Virus record (IMG/VR): IMGVR_UViG_3300007539_000235
Span: 1-23,286 of that record
Strand: one strand, 5' to 3'
Length of the DNA: 23,286 bases
DNA from: a virus
Every line of letters begins with the position of its first letter. Position 1 is the stretch's first letter. Shown one piece after another: positions 16,789-21,882 of this stretch. The translations under genes were made by a program, and so were the position numbers. The notes beneath the pieces were generated by a model that saw nothing but the letters and a program-made list of their open reading frames with translations, had not been told where the DNA came from and did not search any database.

Positions 16789-17625
16789 TTAATTGTTTAT
16801 GTATTTCTTTAATTTATTTGCAACTTTTTCTTCAACTATGGGGTTTCTTTTAGCACCGGATATTAAATGTGTATACCCGACTTCTTTTGCTCTATCTTCA
16901 TAAACCCAAACCTGGTCTAAAACTTCAAAATTAATATTTTTTGCTTGAAGTAATTTTGAAATAAAAAATTGCTCAAAAACTATAGACGGTATATCCCAGC
17001 CATTTACCTTAGTGCCTATTTTTTCAATATAATCCATTGCGCATTCCCACCAAAGAGGTATGATGCTCAAATTATTAAAGCACATGAACCCGCAGTTAAC
17101 AGCGTATTCCTGGTATTCTATACTGTTCTGCTCATAGGGTACAATCGGGTTTTGAATATTTATGTGTTCGTTAATTTTTAATTTATCATTATCACGAACT
17201 TGCTCCACTAGGCTAATGTAAAACTGGTGAAAAGCGTCACTTATATATTCTTTATTTTGAAAAGCCGCGGGTGCATTTAAAATATAATCAGGCGGTCTTT
17301 TAAACCAAATCGCATCAAAATCAATGTGCATAAACGGTTCGTCTTGAATTGAACACGCATAGAGCTTTCCAATAGCCCAATGTATTTCATCAATATGATT
17401 TAGTTTGTCAAGCTCAACTCGAATATTGTCAAACGGCAGTTTTAAATCTTTTATTAAAAATTCATAGCCTTTTTGATCTGTTACGAGCTCAACAGTTTTT
17501 GCCCATTTTTTGCTGTTTAAAATAGAAAGCCGAGCACAGTTTGCAAACGCTTCTTTACTATTAAAACCAACGTGTTCTCCTTCCATTGGCTTTGACCAAT
17601 GGCTATAAACAACTTTATTTATCAT
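16789..17625 (-). CDS. Putative glycosyltransferase, DUF6734-like
   Basis: This 278-residue protein has a GT-A glycosyltransferase look. The N-terminal region has YSHWSKP (about 7-13) and a Rossmann-like strand VELVTD (45-50). An HWAIGKLYACSIQ helix (82-94) is followed by HIDFDAIWFK (100-109), whose Asp-Phe-Asp is in the position of the metal/nucleotide-sugar DXD motif. Later come GFMCFNN, FEQFFISKLLQ (a GT-type Glu helix) and THLISGAKRN near the end, where a His would contact metal or donor. From memory this matches the DUF6734 family found mostly in Bacteroidota and their phages. It may modify phage DNA, virion proteins or host glycans; the substrate cannot be told. It lies among structural genes with no other sugar genes visible. 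Activity is inferred from motifs. Confidence 0.82.
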   Translation of the reverse strand: MINKVVYSHWSKPMEGEHVGFNSKEAFANCARLSILNSKKWAKTVELVTDQKGYEFLIKDLKLPFDNIRVELDKLNHIDEIHWAIGKLYACSIQDEPFMHIDFDAIWFKRPPDYILNAPAAFQNKEYISDAFHQFYISLVEQVRDNDKLKINEHINIQNPIVPYEQNSIEYQEYAVNCGFMCFNNLSIIPLWWECAMDYIEKIGTKVNGWDIPSIVFEQFFISKLLQAKNINFEVLDQVWVYEDRAKEVGYTHLISGAKRNPIVEEKVANKLKKYINN

Positions 17626-17737
17626 CTTTTATATTATTGTAACCAACAATAAAAGAATTTTCTAAATAACTTTGTTTTTTACGTAACCTCAAAAAGAAAG
17701 TCTTCACTTGACTCCACAAACTTTTTATCATTTTCAT
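17615..17737 (-). CDS. Small basic ORF, 40 residues, unknown
   Basis: A 40-codon frame begins with MKMIKSLWSQVKTFFLRLRK and ends VGYNNIKDDK. It starts five bases after the preceding stop, and its 3' end overlaps the glycosyltransferase-like gene by 11 bases, matching the tight packing of this genome. The first 20 residues form a possible amphipathic, Lys/Arg-rich helix with aromatic residues that could touch membrane or nucleic acid. It fills what would otherwise be the largest unassigned gap (about 117 bases). No family is recognised. It could be a non-coding leader that is open by chance. Confidence 0.5.
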   Translation of the reverse strand: MKMIKSLWSQVKTFFLRLRKKQSYLENSFIVGYNNIKDDK

Positions 17738-17742
17738 ATTAT

Positions 17743-17955
17743 TTAATTTAAATTAGCATGCCCTATACCTTCGTTGTATTCAGTAGTATTAATATACTCC
17801 GGGACCGCAATGTCAAAAACAGTAGCTTGCTCCGTTTCTACCGCTGAATTTTTTTTAGCTGGTTCTGTTTCCTGTACTCCGTTTGTATAATTTATTTTTT
17901 GTTCACGGGTAATTAGTTTTTGTATTGCGCTTAATACCAGTTGCCTTATAATCAC
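17743..17955 (-). CDS. Small protein with apparent +1 frame break at its start
   Basis: The 70-codon frame has no ATG; its only good start is GTG at 17955. The ATG expected from this genome's spacing, one base after the previous stop, is at 17965 and opens a different frame reading MRNCDYKATGIKRNTKTNYP before a TGA at 17905-17903. If ribosomes shift +1 at the CCG-TGA end of that frame, the product would be about 73 residues, continuing EQKINYTNGVQETEPAK and ending IGHANLN. Both segments look protein-like. The options are a GTG-started protein, a programmed +1 frameshift, a sequencing indel, or two overlapping small genes. The product is polar and acidic toward the C-terminus, with no recognisable domain. 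Confidence 0.55.
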   Translation of the reverse strand: MIIRQLVLSAIQKLITREQKINYTNGVQETEPAKKNSAVETEQATVFDIAVPEYINTTEYNEGIGHANLN

Positions 17956-17966
17956 AATTACGCATT

Positions 17967-19622
17967 TTACAAATTATTTACACCAACGCCTTCACTGCCG
18001 TAATAGTAGTAGCCGATTGCTGGCGATTGCTCAGGTGACGGGGCATAAACCGTCTGGCTAAACATATAAGCATAATGTGCCTCCCCGTCAATCTCTAGTT
18101 TAGCTGTAATTTTACTGCGTATTGCCGAATAGTCTGCAATTCTTATCTGAGTGGGCATTTGAAAAAAATAGTTCAAATAATCTTGATCTACTTCTCTAGG
18201 TTTTGGTTGATATGGCGTCACAGATGTATTTACCACGCCATTGTCTTCTGTTACAGGCTGTAAATCTTCTGATTTAATGTTGGATATTGTAAAATTTTGA
18301 TTTTGCTTTATAGCTACGCGCCATGAATTGATTCCGTTCTTGTCTTTTACTTGTAGTTCGTGTTTATATCCAATGTTTCTGCCGTACTTTGGGTCTTTTG
18401 ACCACCAAGAGCCTATTGTTGCTTTTTCAACTATTGTGCCGTCTTCGCTTAATATAAGTTTAGGTCTTGATAGCACCGGCCAATACACGCTTTCTTGTTC
18501 GGTATCGTAAAGCGGGGTGTTTGGCGTATTGGTAACTCTAACGCTAGCTCGCGCCTGCGTTACACCGTCCCTGGCCCATGGGTAATATCTTCTTTGTGCT
18601 GGAAGAAGAGGGTAATAAGCATCTCCATATGATGGTAGCTCATTAATTGACGACAACGGATCTTTTCCATAGCGCGATTTGTAACCGATCTCGTCTCTAA
18701 CTTTTGCTTGAGGGTCAATATTTCCTATACCGTAAGTATAAACGTATTCACCCAGCCCGTCGATTTTAAAGGCAACACAATCGGCTGTCGGATAATCAAT
18801 AATCCCTGAACCATTTTCATCCGCGATATTTTGGCTAAATCCTCTAGTAAAAAGCGTTACTGGCTCAGCACCGGTGATTTCCCCATTATAAAATTCATTA
18901 TAAAAAACTACAATATTAATATTTGTTAAGCCGATAACGCCATTAGGCGGCAATAAAGATTGGTGAATACCCATTGGGTATGTAACGTTAATATACTTTT
19001 CATTACCCATCCATTTATATTCAAGTGAATCATCAATAACCGGGCTGCCTTGCATATACGATCCCGTACCAGCAATGGCGGCCTCCCAGTCTTCGGTAAC
19101 CAGTTTGGGGTGAAATAGACCGTCGGTTTTGTGAGGTGAGGCATATCCTTTTTCGTAGGTAATTCCTCTATAACCATCTTCATCTACTTTAACCCAAGGT
19201 CTTAAAAAATTTTTACTCCTTGGCGATTTAGGTTCAAAAATAAAAGACGGCAAATCTCGCCCTGCATAAAAATTAGCGTTTGAAGTTGTATTGGTAGCTG
19301 TAAATTCGCCATATCCTTGTGCATGTGTATATATTTTGCCATTCGGCTTTTGGCGATAATAAAGATTAGCTTTTGGTTTTACATTCCATAGCTCAGCTTT
19401 TCCATTAAACCTGGGAATATTATGTATAGTAACATATATAAATTGGCCTAAATGTTCGCTGGTTGTAGGATTACCGCTGCCAGGCGCATAAGATAAAGAC
19501 ACGTATACACCTCTATCAGATGAATCTTTAGAAAAATTTCTAAGAATGTCCTGGCTTTTAATAGCTTTAACAGATCTTGCTAATGTGCCTTTGCTAATTT
19601 TAGTGCCTGATGATATTTTCAT
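17967..19622 (-). CDS. Large beta-rich protein, probable virion component, unknown
   Basis: This 551-residue protein starts at an ATG one base after the previous TAG. I do not recognise it. A basic Ser/Lys-rich N-terminus (1-35) precedes a long region rich in Tyr, Gly, Asn, Pro and Thr with alternating strands. There are aromatic clusters such as YYPLLPAQRRYYPWARDG (about 335-353) and a Gly/Tyr C-terminus, AIGYYYYGSEGVGVNNL. No signal peptide or membrane segment is evident, and no enzyme motif was found. Composition and size fit a head fibre, spike or tail appendage, and a small beta-rich virion-type gene lies just upstream. A surface-exposed or host-contact role is possible, but nothing shows it directly. 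Confidence 0.8.
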   Translation of the reverse strand: MKISSGTKISKGTLARSVKAIKSQDILRNFSKDSSDRGVYVSLSYAPGSGNPTTSEHLGQFIYVTIHNIPRFNGKAELWNVKPKANLYYRQKPNGKIYTHAQGYGEFTATNTTSNANFYAGRDLPSFIFEPKSPRSKNFLRPWVKVDEDGYRGITYEKGYASPHKTDGLFHPKLVTEDWEAAIAGTGSYMQGSPVIDDSLEYKWMGNEKYINVTYPMGIHQSLLPPNGVIGLTNINIVVFYNEFYNGEITGAEPVTLFTRGFSQNIADENGSGIIDYPTADCVAFKIDGLGEYVYTYGIGNIDPQAKVRDEIGYKSRYGKDPLSSINELPSYGDAYYPLLPAQRRYYPWARDGVTQARASVRVTNTPNTPLYDTEQESVYWPVLSRPKLILSEDGTIVEKATIGSWWSKDPKYGRNIGYKHELQVKDKNGINSWRVAIKQNQNFTISNIKSEDLQPVTEDNGVVNTSVTPYQPKPREVDQDYLNYFFQMPTQIRIADYSAIRSKITAKLEIDGEAHYAYMFSQTVYAPSPEQSPAIGYYYYGSEGVGVNNL

Positions 19623-19623
19623 G

Positions 19624-19911
19624 CTACTTAATTGCTAGAATTGACGAAGCTGAAGTGTTTGTGTCTGTAACGTAGTCGACAATTGCTGGCAAGAAAGTTC
19701 CCTCAGGTACGTTGGCAAAAACGACTGCATTAGTCGCTAAACCGTCACCATCTAATACCGGTTCTATACCTTGCATAATAACACTTACATCACCACCACC
19801 GCCAACAAAAAGAGATGAGCCGTTTAAATATGTGGTTTTATCAAATGTATCACTTGCCGTGATTGACACCGCCTCTGTTGCAAAATCAGGTTGAGTTGCG
19901 TAATTTCCCAT
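19624..19911 (-). CDS. Small beta-rich virion-type protein
   Basis: This 95-residue protein resembles a widespread small phage family that I know from memory. It has an aromatic/Thr N-terminal part with FDKTTYLNGSSLFVGGGGDV (about 23-42), a central Val/Ile strand, then VVFANVPEGTFLPAIVDYV (about 63-81) and a Thr/Ser-rich end, SASSILAIK. The pattern 'L-F-V-G-x-G-G-D-V ... N-V-P-x-G-T-F-L-P' is typical of minor head or decoration-type proteins in marine phages. It has only beta-like segments and no cysteine. It lies between a membrane protein gene and the 551-residue gene, far from the capsid gene, so decoration is plausible but not shown. Confidence 0.85.
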   Translation of the reverse strand: MGNYATQPDFATEAVSITASDTFDKTTYLNGSSLFVGGGGDVSVIMQGIEPVLDGDGLATNAVVFANVPEGTFLPAIVDYVTDTNTSASSILAIK

Positions 19912-19926
19912 GTTTATTATTGTTTG

Positions 19927-20361
19927 TTAGATGAAGCACCACAAAACCCATAGTAATGTACTGCCAATATTAAAAGCTAATGTTTGATTTTTTGTAAGCT
20001 TATATTTTACAGGCCAGCCCAACTTACAGCCTTTATATTGAAACAACCCCGGACCGTTATGACAGCTAAACCAAGATTTTTTACCGAAAAACCATTTCAT
20101 AGGTTTATCTATTAAATCTGGTAAATTAGCCATAATCCAACCCGTGAGGGCTAGCCAAAAATTTCCCGATAATGCAGATGCTATTAAAAATATTAAAAGC
20201 AAAGAACCTTCAATAATTGAAGACTTTAGCGTGTTACCTATAGAGCGTTCTCCAATGTAATCCCAAATAAAATGAGATACAAATGCAGCGGCGGCTCCGA
20301 TTGGGTTGGGAGCAATAACCATTATAGCAGCTCCTGTTGTTCCGTGTACTGAACTATACAT
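19927..20361 (-). CDS. Membrane protein, distantly like DUF457-type metal hydrolases
   Basis: I chose ATG 20361, one base after the previous TGA, giving 144 residues; an earlier ATG at 20427 would add 22 residues and a 65-base overlap. The sequence shows hydrophobic segments near 8-30, 48-75 and 125-144. MYSSVHGTTGAAIMVIAPNP and AFVSHFIWDYIGE (about 26-38) are followed by ANLPDLIDKP (about 77-86) and SCHNGPG. His, Asp and LPDLID spaced among membrane helices recall membrane-bound metal-dependent hydrolases (DUF457/YdjM-like), but the match is weak. Possible roles are inner-membrane remodelling, lysis support or superinfection effects. Its place in a block of small genes does not decide between them. 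Confidence 0.75.
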   Translation of the reverse strand: MYSSVHGTTGAAIMVIAPNPIGAAAAFVSHFIWDYIGERSIGNTLKSSIIEGSLLLIFLIASALSGNFWLALTGWIMANLPDLIDKPMKWFFGKKSWFSCHNGPGLFQYKGCKLGWPVKYKLTKNQTLAFNIGSTLLWVLWCFI

Positions 20362-20362
20362 A

Positions 20363-20677
20363 TCAACAATTCCATCTGCGGCGCGCTGCACGACCGCGTT
20401 CTGATGTCCACCCTTTTGAGCGGGCACAAAATGATTTTCTGCGTTTTGCCGCTCTACTTCCTGGTTTAAGTTCCGATGGTGGAGTGGTTACTGCAGTTTG
20501 CAAATTACTGCCTGGATTGTCCGCTTTGTATTTATCAACACCTTTTTGTGACATACCGCCGCCAGCAGCGGCTCCTGTTCCGGTAGGTTTAGCTTCGTTG
20601 TAGTACCCTTTAGATTTTTTTCTAGAAGGGGCATCGCCTTTCTTTTTAAATGGTGAATTGTTTTGTACGTATGCCAT
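20363..20677 (-). CDS. Small basic protein with RRKSFCAR and RRWNC end motif
   Basis: This 104-residue protein is Lys-, Gly- and Pro-rich at the N-terminus (VQNNSPFKKKGDAP) and probably disordered over about 1-70. It ends with AAKRRKSFCARSKGWTSERG and ARRRWNC as the last residues. I recall small marine phage proteins ending 'RRKSFCARMxG...KW-x-C' and so treat the ending as conserved; two Cys and many Arg suggest nucleic-acid or metal binding. The ATG overlaps the previous stop as TAATG and the next gene begins one base after its TGA. It could be a minor virion protein or a small nucleic-acid-binding factor. No experiment-based role is known to me. Confidence 0.82.
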   Translation of the reverse strand: MAYVQNNSPFKKKGDAPSRKKSKGYYNEAKPTGTGAAAGGGMSQKGVDKYKADNPGSNLQTAVTTPPSELKPGSRAAKRRKSFCARSKGWTSERGRAARRRWNC

Positions 20678-21030
20678 TATTTTTTAGTTTTTTGATATGC
20701 CTCTTTTTCCCACGGCAAATTATGCATGCCCTCAGCCATAATAGACCTATTGTAAAGCTTCATAGGAGATTTAGTCGTAGGTTTCCACATTACGTGATCG
20801 TTAGTGTACGCTAGTTTACCTTGCGCTATTTGCTCTAAATGTACTTTTTCGTGCGCTACAGCATCATTAATTTTCTGCTGGCTTAATCCTTTTTGAACAA
20901 AAATAGTGCCGTCTCGATTGGCTTCAGCCATTACACCGTTGTCTAATTTTTTTTCAAAAACCGGAGTGCCGTGGTCTGACGCTTCTTTATTGATACCAAA
21001 CAGTATCTCTTTGTTCTTAAGTTTAAACAT
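20677..21030 (-). CDS. HExxH zinc metalloprotease-like protein
   Basis: This 117-residue protein carries HEKVH (60-64) inside AVAHEKVHLEQIAQGKLAYT, the zinc-binding HExxH motif with a Gln-rich helix behind it. A likely third ligand is a Glu in LPWEKEAY (about 105-112). The N-terminal half is beta-like (GTIFVQKGLSQQKINDAVAH), which fits small phage/bacterial metallopeptidases related to DUF4157-type domains. It is short for a protease and has no signal peptide, so it would act in the cytoplasm or in the virion. Possible jobs are cleaving a structural precursor or aiding lysis. It is coupled to the next gene by TAATG and follows the Cys-rich small gene by five bases. Enzyme activity is inferred from the motif. 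Confidence 0.82.
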   Translation of the reverse strand: MFKLKNKEILFGINKEASDHGTPVFEKKLDNGVMAEANRDGTIFVQKGLSQQKINDAVAHEKVHLEQIAQGKLAYTNDHVMWKPTTKSPMKLYNRSIMAEGMHNLPWEKEAYQKTKK

Positions 21031-21035
21031 TATTA

Positions 21036-21188
21036 ATTATGACTGCAGCCGCAGCTTTTTTTAATTCTCATAGCTGAAGGTTTAAAATTACCAACGATTT
21101 TACCCGCGCCGTCAATAGTTACTTCTTGCGAAGGGGCAAGTTTATTAGGATCGCATTTTGCTTTTTGTGTAATAGGTTTTGCGTACAT
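21036..21188 (-). CDS. 50-residue Cys-rich protein with CGCSH end
   Basis: A 50-codon frame starts at ATG 21188, overlapping the stop of the winged-helix-like gene as TGATG, and ends five bases before the next ATG. The protein is Lys-rich, MYAKPITQKAKCDPNKLAP at the start and PSAMRIKKSCGCSH at the end. Cys 12, Cys 46, Cys 48 and His 50 could bind a metal together. It is too short for reliable family assignment, but exact fit between its neighbours and coupling at both ends argue that it is real. It may be a zinc-binding adaptor or small regulator. Confidence 0.65.
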
Positions 21189-21628
21189 CATCGCTCTTTA
21201 TCTTTTATCATGTCGTCTATAGCTTTGTTGTAAACTTTATCTATATAAGACTTGTTTTTGTAAAACACGCTAGATTCACCCACTGGTAAATCTTCATAGC
21301 CTAACAATATGTTGTATATTCTAGTGATTAAACGTTTTGTTTTGGGTGCAACTTTAAACACGCTGTATTTAATAGTTGTTCTGTTTCTATGCCTCCATAC
21401 TTCAATCCAGCCTTCTCGACGTAATCTTTCCCAACGGCCTTTATCCCATGAATACGTATAAGTACCGTTAATAAAGTCTTCGCGTGTGAATCTATCTTTG
21501 CAATCAAGATAAATCAAAAGCTCAAGATCCGCATCATTAATCCCGTAAGTTTTACAAGCCCACTTTCTAACGAGCCTGTAATACTTAAACAGGTTTATTT
21601 CACGTAAATCAGATGGAGCTAATCTCAT
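21188..21628 (-). CDS. Winged-helix-like protein, possible regulator
   Basis: I chose ATG 21628, which overlaps the groES stop as ATGA, giving 146 residues; a farther ATG at 21682 would overlap groES by 58 bases. The body reads like a winged helix: ADLELLIYLDCKDRFTREDF (about 33-52) as helices, WDKGRWERLRREGWIEVWRH (about 60-79) as recognition helix and wing, and NRTTIKYSVFKVAPKTKRLI as the final strand and helix. MarR-type DNA-binding proteins show this order, and I recall similar short proteins in marine phages. It may control late gene expression or serve a structural role. It is probably co-translated with groES. There is no visible operator to test the idea. Confidence 0.78.
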   Translation of the reverse strand: MRLAPSDLREINLFKYYRLVRKWACKTYGINDADLELLIYLDCKDRFTREDFINGTYTYSWDKGRWERLRREGWIEVWRHRNRTTIKYSVFKVAPKTKRLITRIYNILLGYEDLPVGESSVFYKNKSYIDKVYNKAIDDMIKDKER

Positions 21629-21882
21629 TCTACAATAACAATATCGCCAAGGTTGATTACGTGGTAAAGCTCTTCTTCCCATTCTATGCCGTGCCCCGCG
21701 TGTTTATCGTATCTAATAATGTTACCGGGCTTTAGCATAGTTACCTTGTCTCCAACACTGACAATTTCAGCTTTAAGATAGCGCACATCTTTGTTTTGAT
21801 CTTCAGTGAGCTCAAGCCCACCTACTTTTTTAGGCGCTTCCTTAATCTTACGTATTACAATATAATGATTAATTGCTTGCAT
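21625..21882 (-). CDS. groES: Co-chaperonin GroES, phage type
   Basis: The ATG at 21882 gives 85 residues; a TTG six bases upstream was rejected. The start [19 protein letters not shown] aligns with the GroES beginning. The mobile-loop signature is GGLELT (about 21-26), matching bacterial GG-(I/L)-V-L-T but with a central Glu instead of Val. SVGDKVTMLKPGNIIRYDKH carries the core strands, and GDIVIVE ends the chain. It is about ten residues shorter than the E. coli protein, and the loss lies where the roof hairpin should be, as in T4 gp31. Seven copies would cap the phage GroEL cage. The gene overlaps the groEL end by 14 bases and follows groEL, the reverse of the bacterial groES-groEL order. 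Confidence 0.9.
   Translation of the reverse strand: MQAINHYIVIRKIKEAPKKVGGLELTEDQNKDVRYLKAEIVSVGDKVTMLKPGNIIRYDKHAGHGIEWEEELYHVINLGDIVIVE

Noticed and set aside
17634-17652. 7-bp inverted repeat TTATTGT...ACAATAA near the glycosyltransferase start
   Set aside because: The stem is nearly all A/T with a 5-base loop, too weak to call a regulator, and it lies inside the end of a small ORF.
16778-17755. Similar AATTTAAAT leader patterns before the genes starting at 16777 and 17737
   Set aside because: The match is short, A/T-only and self-complementary, so I do not treat it as a repeated promoter.
20361-20427. Earlier ATG start for the membrane protein
   Set aside because: It would overlap the previous gene's conserved C-terminal end by 65 bases, whereas ATG 20361 follows the TGA by one base like its neighbours.
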